A stretch of DNA of 64,000 nt from positions 744,001 through 808,000 of the forward strand of contig JASNYI010000002.1 in assembly GCA_048500275.1 (NCBI GenBank), given 5' to 3'. This document shows, in pieces, positions 53,757 through 61,824 of the stretch. Position 1 is the stretch's first letter; the number at the start of each line of letters is the position of its first letter. A program made the position numbers and the translations under genes. The notes beneath the pieces are model-generated. The model searched no databases. It saw nothing but the letters and a program-made list of their open reading frames with translations, and was not told the DNA's origin. This stretch comes from UBA5066 sp048500275. Lineage in GTDB: Bacteria > Acidobacteriota > Thermoanaerobaculia > UBA5066.

Positions 53757-54605
53757 ATGCGGAGGAACGCAGCAGGAACGCTCGCCGCTCTCGCCCTGAC
53801 GGCGGGGCTCTTCGGGACGCAGCCCGCGACCGCGCAGATGAGCGACCTCTACCTGACGGACTACGAGAGTCCGACGACCTGGGTCGTCCGCGGCGGCCAG
53901 ATCGTCCGGCAGTTCAACAGGTCGGCCGTCTCGGGGCAGGACACGGGCTGCACGGTGGGGACGACGCTGCGTTGCGTCGGGACGTTCGAGGGAGACACGG
54001 GACGCGAGTACGCCCTGACCGGTACGCCTCTCGCCGCCACCTATCCGAACCCGGTCTGGGATAGCCTTTACGACGCGGCTACGGACGGGACGCGGAACTG
54101 GAGCATCGCCCACAACGACGGTGAGTCCGGCTACGCGCTCGTCGAGGGGGACGCGAACTGGCAGAACCTGCAGGTTCGGTTCGTGCCGGCTCGACAGAGC
54201 AGCGGCGTGACCTGGGACGCGCGGACGGCCTCGCTCTGGATCACGAACAACTCCGGAGGCAGCGACCGCGTCCAGAGGGTCGACCTCACCGGGAACGTCC
54301 TTTTCGAGTTCCCGGCGGTGCACGACGGCGGCGGCTACGCCATAGCGTGGGACGCGGCGGACGACACGCTCTGGATTCCGGGCGCCTTCGGAACGGCGGG
54401 CTCCCTCTTCCAGTACTCGAAGACAGGGACACTCCTCCAGACGGTGACGGTTGCAGGCCTCGGGAACGTCGTCGGCGCCGAGTTCGGGTCGGGAGCGGCC
54501 ACGGAAGCCGTCATCCCGACCCTCGGGGGAGCCGCCCTCGCCGGCTTCACTCTGCTGATGGCCTTCGCCGGGGCGTACGTGGCGAGGGGAGCCCTCCGGG
54601 CCTGA
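53757..54605 (+). CDS. surface protein with IPTL-CTERM-like sorting signal
   Basis: 282 residues from an ATG with AAGGAG seven bases upstream. Signal peptide 1-27 (ending ATAQ). The middle resembles beta-propeller-like repeats (SGVTWDARTASLWITNN, GYAIAWDAADDTLWIPG). The last 30 residues are IPTLGGAALAGFTL... with a helix and a short arginine-containing tail, which matches IPTL-CTERM (a PEP-CTERM variant), suggesting processing by an exosortase/archaeosortase. No sortase gene is in the window. Confidence 0.75.
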   Translation: MRRNAAGTLAALALTAGLFGTQPATAQMSDLYLTDYESPTTWVVRGGQIVRQFNRSAVSGQDTGCTVGTTLRCVGTFEGDTGREYALTGTPLAATYPNPVWDSLYDAATDGTRNWSIAHNDGESGYALVEGDANWQNLQVRFVPARQSSGVTWDARTASLWITNNSGGSDRVQRVDLTGNVLFEFPAVHDGGGYAIAWDAADDTLWIPGAFGTAGSLFQYSKTGTLLQTVTVAGLGNVVGAEFGSGAATEAVIPTLGGAALAGFTLLMAFAGAYVARGALRA

Positions 54606-54659
54606 CGGTCGGTCGTGCGAGGGCCGCCTGACGGCGGCTTGCTGCCGGGGAAGGACGGA

Positions 54660-54692
54660 AGGCCGGCCGCGGGAGGACCCGGCGGCCGGCCT
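54660..54692 (-). terminator. hairpin downstream of the Nfn-rubrerythrin gene
   Basis: 11-bp perfect arms (54660-54670 and 54682-54692) with an inner GGG/CCC, in the gap between convergent genes. On the minus strand it is followed by a pyrimidine-rich stretch, but there is no T-run. Confidence 0.45.
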
Positions 54693-54705
54693 CCGCGTCG
54701 CCGGG

Positions 54706-57678
54706 TCAGACGACGACCGGCTTCTCCGCCACGATCCGCGCGAGGACGGTCGAGAGCATGTCGACGTGCTCGCGCTCCTCGGCCTCCAGCTCCCGGTAGA
54801 GCTTCCACTCCGGGGAGCCGGTCTCGAACTTCCGGCCGGCGTCGAGGAAGAAGGCGCGGGCCCGCTTCTCGAGGTGGACGGCGAGGCGCAGGAGCGAGGC
54901 CCCCGTGAAGTCCTTCACGTCGGCCCCGGCGAACACGGCGACCTGGGCCGGCGTGAGCGTCTGGGCCAGGGCCTCCGCGGGCGCCTCGACGTGGTAACGG
55001 CGCGCGAGGATGTCCATGTGGCCCCGCTCCATCTCCGCCAGCTCCGAGAAGAGGTGGGCGAGGTCGGGGTCCTTCGCCTCGATCTCCTTCGCACCCCGGG
55101 TGTAGAAGGCGATGCCTCCCAGCTCGATCTCGAAAGCGTGGCGAATGGCCTCGACCGCGGCCTCGGACTCGAGGCTGACGTCGTGCCCCAGCTCGAGCTT
55201 CCCGCCGCACGCGGGGCAGAGGCCGTAGGGGAAGGCGAAGCCCTCGGAGACCTTCTGGCAGGAGCCGCAGGTCCAGGTGATCCGCTCGCCGGCGCAGCAG
55301 ATGTGCTCCTCGTCGCCCGGATCGAAGGGGCGCCGGCACTTGCTGCACGCGGCCTCGACGGGTACCGGGACAGGGGCCGTTCCCGGCGCCGCCTCGTCTT
55401 CGAGGACGACGGGCCACTCCCTGGTCTGGAGGTACTTCTCGATCGCCCGCGCGGCCCGCCGCCCCGCGCCCAGGGCCAGGATGACCGTCGCGCCGCCGGT
55501 GACGATGTCCCCCCCGGCGAAGACGCCCTGGATGCTGGCGGCCTGCGTCTTCGGGTCGACGTTGATGTACCCCTCGCCTCGGACGGAGAGGTCGGGGGCG
55601 GAGCGGGAGATCACGGGGTTCGCCCGGGTGCCGAGGGCGTAGATGACCGTGTCGCACTCGAAGGTCTCGTGCTCGCCCGTCGGGACGGGGCGGCGCCGGC
55701 CCGACTTGTCGGGCTCGCCGAGCTGCATCTTCTCGACGACGACGGCCTTCACGTCGCCCTTCTCGTCCACCTTGATCTCGGTCGGGCTCATCAGCCAGTT
55801 GAAGTGGATCCCCTCCTCCTTCGCGTGGCGGATCTCCTCGATGCGGGCCGGGGCCTCGGCCTCGGTCCTGCGGTAGATGCAGTGGACCTCCTCGGCCCCG
55901 AGACGCCGCGCGACGCGCAGGCAGTCCATCGCCGTGTTGCCGGCGCCGAAGACGGCGACCTTCCTCCCCATGGCGATCGGGGTGTCCTCGAACGGGAACT
56001 TGTCGCCGTGCATCAGGTTGATGCGCGTCAGGAACTCGTTGGCGCTGTAGACCTGCCCGGCCTGCTCGCCCGGGATGCCGAGGAACATCGGGAAGCCGGC
56101 GCCCGTGCCGATGAAGACGGCGTCGTAGCCCATCTCGCCCTTGAGCTGGTCGATGGTGAAGGTCTTCCCGATGACCTTGTTCGTCTCGAACTTCACTCCG
56201 AGGCCCTGGAGGGCGTTCACCTCGCGGTCGATCGTCGTCCGGGGGAGGCGGAAGGAGGGGATGCCGTACTTCAGGACGCCGCCGACGACGTGGAGCGCCT
56301 CGTAGACGGTGACGTCGGCTCCCTTGCGCGCGAGGTCGCCCGCGCAGGCGAGGCCCGCCGGGCCGGAGCCGACGACGGCGACACGGCCGAGCTTGCCGGC
56401 GTTCTCGGGCGGGTGGACCTCGGGGAGCGGGGCGTGGTCGCCGACGAAGCGCTCGAGCCGCCCGATGGCGACGGGTTCCATCTTCTTCTCCAGGATGCAC
56501 TGGATCTCGCACTGCGACTCCTGGGGGCAGACGCGGCCGCAGATCGAAGGGAAGAGGTTCGTCTCCTGGATGACGGAGAGGGCGCCCGGCAGGTCGCGGA
56601 CGAGGAGGTGCCGGATGAAGCGGGGAATGTCGATGGAGACCGGGCAGCCGGCGATACAGGTGGGACGGGCGCACTGGATGCACCGCTCGGCCTCGACGAG
56701 GGCGTCGGCCATCGTGTAGCCGAGGTTCACCTCCTCGAAGTTGCGGGAGCGCTCCGTCGCGTCCCTTTCCGGCATCTTCACGGCATGCTCCGGCAGCTCC
56801 CTGAACTTCTTGTAGTTCCTCTTGTTCATCTCGAAGAGCTGCTCCTCGATCGAGCAGACCTTCGAGAAGTCGTCCTTCGCCTTCGTCTCCTGCGGCTTGA
56901 AGCGCTCCTGGCGGAGCTGCAGCTCGGGGAAGTCGACGAGGTGGCCGTCGAAGTCGGGGCCGTCGACGCAGGCGAACTTCGTCTCGCCGCCGATCGAGAC
57001 GCGGCAGGAGCCGCACATCCCGGTGCCGTCCACCATGATGGCGTTCAGGGAGACCATCGTCTTCACGCCGAAGGGGCGCGAGGTCTCCGAGCAGGCGCGC
57101 ATCATCGGGAGCGGGCCGATGGCGACGACGAGGTCGGGCTTCTCCCTCTCGAGGACTTCCTGGAGGGCCGCGGTCACGAAGCCGGGCTTGCCGTAGGAGC
57201 CGTCGTCGGTGCAGACGATCAGGTCGTCGCAGTACCGCTTGAAGCGGTCTTCCCAGAAGACGAGGCCCTTGTTGCGGAACCCGATGATCCCCGTCGTCCG
57301 GTTGCCGGCCTCCTTGAAGGCGCGCAGCTGGGGGAAGACCGGCGCGACGCCGAGGCCGCCGCCGACGAGGACGACGTGCCCCACCTTCCCGATGTGGCTC
57401 TCGAGGCCGAGCGGGCCGACGAAGTCGGAGAAGGAGTCCCCCTCCTTGAAGTCCCGCATCATCTCCCTCGTCGTCTTGCCGAGGGCCTGGATGACGATGG
57501 TGACCGTGCCCCAGTCGGGGTCGTAGTCGGCCACGGTGAGGGGGATGCGCTCGCCCCCCTCGTTCAGCCTCAGCATCACGAAGTGGCCCGGCCGGGCCGA
57601 CTTCGCGACGTCGGGAGCGTGGACGTCCCAGAGGAAGGTCACGTCGGAGAACTGCTCGCGCTTGACGATCTGGTACAC
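54706..57678 (-). CDS. NfnA-NfnB fusion with C-terminal rubrerythrin-like domain
   Basis: 990 residues from a GTG with AGGGGG upstream. Residues 1-250: FAD/NAD-binding ferredoxin-reductase domain ending in a [2Fe-2S] motif (Cys222, Cys225, Cys237), as in NfnA/PyrK. Residues 310-750: glutamate synthase small-chain-like (NfnB): [4Fe-4S] CIQCARPTCIAGCP, second CGRVCPQESQCEIQC, FAD loop GSGPAG (438-443), NADPH loop GAGNTA (578-583). Residues 778-824: paired CxxC zinc/rubredoxin-like knuckles. Residues 840-985: ferritin-like di-iron helices with EMERGH and EEREH. The first two parts are a known fusion (flavin-based electron bifurcation between NADH, ferredoxin and NADPH is established for Nfn). 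The rubrerythrin tail suggests coupling of NAD(P)H to peroxide reduction, which is inference. Confidence 0.88.
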   Translation of the reverse strand: MYQIVKREQFSDVTFLWDVHAPDVAKSARPGHFVMLRLNEGGERIPLTVADYDPDWGTVTIVIQALGKTTREMMRDFKEGDSFSDFVGPLGLESHIGKVGHVVLVGGGLGVAPVFPQLRAFKEAGNRTTGIIGFRNKGLVFWEDRFKRYCDDLIVCTDDGSYGKPGFVTAALQEVLEREKPDLVVAIGPLPMMRACSETSRPFGVKTMVSLNAIMVDGTGMCGSCRVSIGGETKFACVDGPDFDGHLVDFPELQLRQERFKPQETKAKDDFSKVCSIEEQLFEMNKRNYKKFRELPEHAVKMPERDATERSRNFEEVNLGYTMADALVEAERCIQCARPTCIAGCPVSIDIPRFIRHLLVRDLPGALSVIQETNLFPSICGRVCPQESQCEIQCILEKKMEPVAIGRLERFVGDHAPLPEVHPPENAGKLGRVAVVGSGPAGLACAGDLARKGADVTVYEALHVVGGVLKYGIPSFRLPRTTIDREVNALQGLGVKFETNKVIGKTFTIDQLKGEMGYDAVFIGTGAGFPMFLGIPGEQAGQVYSANEFLTRINLMHGDKFPFEDTPIAMGRKVAVFGAGNTAMDCLRVARRLGAEEVHCIYRRTEAEAPARIEEIRHAKEEGIHFNWLMSPTEIKVDEKGDVKAVVVEKMQLGEPDKSGRRRPVPTGEHETFECDTVIYALGTRANPVISRSAPDLSVRGEGYINVDPKTQAASIQGVFAGGDIVTGGATVILALGAGRRAARAIEKYLQTREWPVVLEDEAAPGTAPVPVPVEAACSKCRRPFDPGDEEHICCAGERITWTCGSCQKVSEGFAFPYGLCPACGGKLELGHDVSLESEAAVEAIRHAFEIELGGIAFYTRGAKEIEAKDPDLAHLFSELAEMERGHMDILARRYHVEAPAEALAQTLTPAQVAVFAGADVKDFTGASLLRLAVHLEKRARAFFLDAGRKFETGSPEWKLYRELEAEEREHVDMLSTVLARIVAEKPVVV

Positions 57679-57751
57679 GAATCCCCCTGCAACGGCCCGG
57701 CGGGGCGGCCGAGCCCGACCGTGGATGATGCAACGAAAAGGGGGAAACGTG

Positions 57752-57775
57752 CCGGGCCCCCGTCCGGGGGCCCGG
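57752..57775 (-). terminator. hairpin after the TPR protein gene
   Basis: A 10-bp perfect stem (57752-57761 with 57766-57775), loop GTCC, seven bases past the minus-strand stop at 57783. A TTTC...CCCTTTT stretch follows at a distance on the minus strand. Confidence 0.55.
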
Positions 57776-57782
57776 TGGCGGC

Positions 57783-59525
57783 TTATCGCGGGCCCATCCC
57801 AGCGTCCGCGACCGCAGCCGCCCCGAGAGGCGCGTCGGTACGGCTCTTCCTGACGCAGAAGCAGGACGACTCCAGGTCGACGTCGGCGCGCGCCCACGCC
57901 GCATCGAAACGCTTCTCGACGCTCGCGGCCTCGGCCGCCTTCTTCCGCATCTCGAGGGCGGTCGCGAGTCCCCGGAGAGCCCAGCCGTTCTCCGGGTACA
58001 TGACGAGGTCTTCGCGGTAGACGGCCTCGGCCTCCTCGGGCCTCTTCGCGTCGAGGAGGACCGCGCCGAGGGCGTGGCGTGCCGGGACGGTCCAGCCGGG
58101 CGGCTCGTCGTACTTGAGGGCGTCCTCGAGCCTCACGGCCTCGCGGAGCTTCGCGATGGCCTTCTCGTGATTCCCTTTCCGGTAGGCGATCTCGCCGTCG
58201 AGAAAGGGGAGGGTGCCCGCGAGGACGTCGGCCGCCGCGTTCGAGCCCCAGTAGTACTCCTTCGGCACCTTCGGGAGCGCCGCGGCGAGGGCGGCGCGCT
58301 CCGTCTCCGCCTCGGCGACCTGCCCGAGGGCGGCGTGGGCGACGCCGCGGAGGAAGTGCCTGTGCGCGGTCGAGACGGGGAGATACTCCGGCGGCGCCTT
58401 CGTGTCCAGGATCTCCTTCCAGAGCCCGAACCGCTTCTGCGCCTCTCCCACGACGGTGAGGAAGGCGTCCGCGAAGGCCGCGTTCTCCTTCACGAACCCT
58501 GGGTCGAGGCCCGCGACGACACCCTTCGCCGTCTCGAGGGCCGCTTCTCGCCGTCCTTCCATCATCGCCGTGTACGCGAGGAAGTGGGCGTTGTGCGCCA
58601 TGTAGATCCGGTAGAAGCCGATCTCGGAGCTCCGCGACTGGTACTTCCTGTCGGCGGCCATCGCGCGCTCGTTCGCCTCGGCCGCCGCCCGCCAGCGGCC
58701 CGTCCTCACGTCGATGTGCGAGGGCATGTGGACGAGGTGGCTCGAGTCGGGGACGAGGGCCCGGAGCCGGTCGGCCGACGCCGCGGCCTGTTCCGGCCGG
58801 GGCGAAGCCTCGAGGGCGTGGATCGTCAGGTGGAGGGCGCCCGGGTGGTCCGGCGCGAGCCTGCGGGCCGTCTCGAGCGCGGCGAGGACCTCGGCGGTCC
58901 CGGGCTGCGGCTTGCCGTCCTTCGTCCACTGGTCCCACGGGCGGGTGTCCATGAGGGCCTCGGCGGCGAGCGTCGCGACGTCCGCGTCCGCCGGGAAGCG
59001 CTCGCGGACCTTCAGCATCGCCATCGCGAAGGCGGCGTCGAGAGGGGCCCGGTCTGACGGCGGGGGCCAGGCGTAGCGGGCGCCGAGGGCGTCGATGAGC
59101 GCCTTCTCGACCTCGCTCGCCCCTGCGGCGAGGGAGCGGGCCTTCTGGAGGGCTTCCCAGGCCTTCTTCGACTGCCCCTCGCTCATCGCCGGGTTATTGA
59201 TGTGGGGGCCGTTGACGAGGGCGATTCCCCAGTGGGCCATCGCGAGGGTCGGGTCGAGCCGGGCGGCCTCGGCGAAGGCGCGCTCGGCTTCGTCGTGGTT
59301 GAAGGCGAACGACCAGACGAGGCCCTGGTCGAAGGCCCGCTGGGCCCCGGGCGACCGGGTGGAGACGGGCCGGGAATACGACCCGAGATCGAACGGGCGC
59401 CAGGCCGGCTGCGCGGCGTCTTCGGGGATCGAGGCCGCGGAGGCGGGGGAGGGAACGACGGAAACGGACACGACCGACAACAACATGAACAACGCCGTCG
59501 CGAAGGACGGACGAGGGAGCTTCAT
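57783..59525 (-). CDS. exported TPR protein
   Basis: 580 residues with a signal peptide (8-30). TPR-like helical repeats through the body: AFDQGLVWSFAFNHDEAERAF, AHWGIALVNGPHINNPAMS, HPGALHLTIHALEASPRPEQA, HLVHMPSHIDVRTGRW. The block HYHxAHWG-like 'MAHWGIALVNGP' and 'HMPSHI' are typical of a widespread tetratricopeptide protein family of unknown role in soil bacteria. The C-terminal tail contains two cysteines (SSCFCV). Monocistronic, bounded by a hairpin on its 3' side. Confidence 0.82.
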   Translation of the reverse strand: MKLPRPSFATALFMLLSVVSVSVVPSPASAASIPEDAAQPAWRPFDLGSYSRPVSTRSPGAQRAFDQGLVWSFAFNHDEAERAFAEAARLDPTLAMAHWGIALVNGPHINNPAMSEGQSKKAWEALQKARSLAAGASEVEKALIDALGARYAWPPPSDRAPLDAAFAMAMLKVRERFPADADVATLAAEALMDTRPWDQWTKDGKPQPGTAEVLAALETARRLAPDHPGALHLTIHALEASPRPEQAAASADRLRALVPDSSHLVHMPSHIDVRTGRWRAAAEANERAMAADRKYQSRSSEIGFYRIYMAHNAHFLAYTAMMEGRREAALETAKGVVAGLDPGFVKENAAFADAFLTVVGEAQKRFGLWKEILDTKAPPEYLPVSTAHRHFLRGVAHAALGQVAEAETERAALAAALPKVPKEYYWGSNAAADVLAGTLPFLDGEIAYRKGNHEKAIAKLREAVRLEDALKYDEPPGWTVPARHALGAVLLDAKRPEEAEAVYREDLVMYPENGWALRGLATALEMRKKAAEAASVEKRFDAAWARADVDLESSCFCVRKSRTDAPLGAAAVADAGMGPR

Positions 59526-59606
59526 GGGGGGCCTCCCAGCGAGAAGATTTCTCAGAATCTGGGCCGAGCCGCTCCCCCCGTCAACCCTTTACGGACGGTT
59601 CGGGTG

Positions 59607-59663
59607 AAAAAGGAGGCCCCGCCGAGCCTTCCCGCCATTGGGCGGGACGTCTCGCGCGGGGCC
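59607..59663 (-). terminator. rho-independent terminator of the E1 operon
   Basis: On the minus strand, an 8-bp GC stem (59663-59656 with 59622-59615) encloses a second hairpin and is followed by TCC and then TTTTT (59611-59607). It lies 19 bp past the E1 beta stop at 59682. Confidence 0.75.
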
Positions 59664-59681
59664 TTCCGGGCGCCGGAGGGC

Positions 59682-60662
59682 TCAGACGGTCGCGAGGGCG
59701 AGGGTCCGGGCGACGGCGCTCCGGGCCGCGCCGGCGATGGCTTCGGCCTGGGGCACGAACGCCTGCTCGAGGACCCAGCTCGACGCGGCCGGGGCGTCGG
59801 GGCCGGCGAGGCGGACGACCGGGGCGCGCAGGGCGTCGAACGCCTTCTCCGCCACCGTCGCCGCGATCTCGGCCCCGACGCCACAGGTCCGGCTCGCCTC
59901 GTGGACGACGACGAGCCGGCCCGTCTTCCTCACGGAAGCGAGGACGGCCTCCTCGTCCCACGGCTTGAGGGAGCGGAGGTCGATGACCTCGGCGGAGACT
60001 CCCTCGCCGGCGAGCGTCTCCGCGGCGGCGAGGCATCCGTGGACCGTCTTGGCGTACGAGACGAGTGTGACGTCGGTCCCGGGCCTCCGGATCGCCGCCT
60101 TGCCGAGCGGCACGAGGTGATCGCCGTCGGGGACCTCGCCCGGGGTGTGGAGGAGCGCGACGTCGAGGAAGAAGAGGACCGGGTTGTCGTCGCGGATGGA
60201 CGACTTCATGAGGCCCTTGAAGTCCGCCGCGGTGGACGGCATGACGACCTTCAGGCCGGGGCTGTGGACGAACCAGGCCTCGACGTTGTGGTTGTGCTGC
60301 GCCCCGACGCCCCAGCCGGCGCCGGTCATCGCCATCGCGACCATCGGGAAGGAGAACTGCCCGCCGGAGAGGAAGCGGAGCTTGCCGGCGCTGTTGACGA
60401 TCTCCTCCATGGAGAAGGTCAGAAAGGGGGCGAAGAGGAGGTCGACGACGGGGCGGAGGCCCGTGGCGGCCGCGCCGGCGGCGGTCCCCGCGATGATCCC
60501 CTCGGCGAGCGGGGTGTTCCTCACGCGCGCGGCGCCGAACTCCGCGACGAGGTCGTGGCGCTTGGTGGCGATCCCCTCTCCGAAAGCGAGGACGGTCGCG
60601 TCGCGGCGCATCTCCTCGGCGAGGGCTTCTCCGATGGCGTCGTAGGGGGTGATCGTTCTCAT
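59682..60662 (-). CDS. 2-oxo acid dehydrogenase E1 component, beta subunit
   Basis: 326 residues, the length of PdhB/AcoB-type E1 beta. Seen: ALAEEMRRDATVLAFGEGIA with the TPP-activating glutamate, NTPLAEGIIAGTAAGAAATGLRP, GWGVGAQHNHNVEAWFVHSPGLKVVMPS, and the C-terminal SLKPWDEEAVLASVRKTGRLVVVHEA. Partner of the E1 alpha gene 14 bp upstream. Pyruvate, acetoin or branched-chain substrates are all possible; no E2 or E3 gene is near. Confidence 0.93.
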   Translation of the reverse strand: MRTITPYDAIGEALAEEMRRDATVLAFGEGIATKRHDLVAEFGAARVRNTPLAEGIIAGTAAGAAATGLRPVVDLLFAPFLTFSMEEIVNSAGKLRFLSGGQFSFPMVAMAMTGAGWGVGAQHNHNVEAWFVHSPGLKVVMPSTAADFKGLMKSSIRDDNPVLFFLDVALLHTPGEVPDGDHLVPLGKAAIRRPGTDVTLVSYAKTVHGCLAAAETLAGEGVSAEVIDLRSLKPWDEEAVLASVRKTGRLVVVHEASRTCGVGAEIAATVAEKAFDALRAPVVRLAGPDAPAASSWVLEQAFVPQAEAIAGAARSAVARTLALATV

Positions 60663-60676
60663 GGCTCGCGTCCTTC

Positions 60677-61639
60677 TCAGGCGTAGACGTGGGTGGTGAG
60701 CTGGTCGAGGGAGGGCCAGGGCGATTCCGCCGCGAAAGCGAAGGCGGCGTCCAGGCGCCCGGCGACGTGGCGGTCCATCGCGGCGAGCCCCTCGGAGGTC
60801 AGGGCACCGCTCTCGAGGAGGCGCGACCGGAGCGTGGCGATCGGGTCTCGCGCGCGCCAGGAGGCGAGCTCGTCCTTGTCGACGTAGCCCTGGTCGTCGG
60901 GCTCGAAGTGGCCGCGGAGGCGGTAGGTCTTCGTCTCGAGGAGGAACGGCCTCTTCGTCTCCCGGATCCGGGCGACGGCCTCGGCCGCGGCGGCGAAGAC
61001 GGCCTCGGCGTCGTTCCCGTCGACGGTCCGGCCCTCGATGCCGTAACCGGCGGCGCGGGAGGCGATGTCCTCGGTCAGCATCGTCTCTCGGCGGTGAACG
61101 AAGGCCTGCCACTCGTTGTTCTCGCAGACGAAGAGGACCGGGAGCTTCCAGACGGCCGCGAGGTTCAGCGCCTCGTGGAAGATTCCCTCGCAGGCGGCGC
61201 CGTCGCCGAAGAAGCAGGCGACGACCGCGTCGCTCCCCTTCATCGAGAGGGAGAGGGCGACCCCGGGCGCGAGGGAGAGCTCGCCGCCGACGATCGTCGA
61301 CGTGAGGATCACGCCCAGCTCCTTCGCGGAGACGTGGAGCGTGCCGCTCTTGCCGCCGCAGTAGCCCGTCGCGCGCCCCATGATCTCGGCCATGAGCCGT
61401 CCCGGGTCGGCGCCGCGGGCGAGGAGATGGCCGGCGCTGCGGTGGTTCGTCAGGATCAGGTCGTCCGCCCGGAGCGCGGAGACGACTCCGACGGCGGACG
61501 CTTCCTGCCCGACGCAGGTGCAGGTGCCCGGGGAGCGCCCCTCGGCGAAGGAGGCGGCGCTCCTCTCCTCGAAGGCCCGGATGAGCATCATCTGCTCGAG
61601 GAGCGCGGCAGGGTCCGGGGAGGCCGGGTGGTTCGACAT
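60677..61639 (-). CDS. 2-oxo acid dehydrogenase E1 component, alpha subunit
   Basis: 320 residues. Thiamine-diphosphate motif GDGAACEGIFHEALNLAAVW, then LPVLFVCENNEWQAF (GDG-x~26-NN). Other blocks: IRAFEERSAASFAEG, CVGQEASAVGV, ILTNHRSAGHLLARG, GYCGGKSGTLHVS (helps bind TPP) and TYRLRGHFEPDDQGY. Length and CGGKSGTLH fit acetoin/pyruvate-type AcoA more than branched-chain E1. First gene of a two-gene unit ended by a terminator at 59607. Confidence 0.93.
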   Translation of the reverse strand: MSNHPASPDPAALLEQMMLIRAFEERSAASFAEGRSPGTCTCVGQEASAVGVVSALRADDLILTNHRSAGHLLARGADPGRLMAEIMGRATGYCGGKSGTLHVSAKELGVILTSTIVGGELSLAPGVALSLSMKGSDAVVACFFGDGAACEGIFHEALNLAAVWKLPVLFVCENNEWQAFVHRRETMLTEDIASRAAGYGIEGRTVDGNDAEAVFAAAAEAVARIRETKRPFLLETKTYRLRGHFEPDDQGYVDKDELASWRARDPIATLRSRLLESGALTSEGLAAMDRHVAGRLDAAFAFAAESPWPSLDQLTTHVYA

Positions 61640-61824
61640 CGTTCACCTCTCGTGCGGCGCGGGCCGCGTTTCGTGCCGGGGAGCGTTCGGCGTCCCCGTG
61701 GCCCGGAAGATGTGGCGGGCAGCGGGAGGCTGCCACCTAAGAATCGGCTAAGCGACCCTAAGAAGTTCCTACGCGGGGCGGGGCGAGAAGCTGAGCCGGA
61801 CGCCGTCGCTGGCATACTCGTCCT

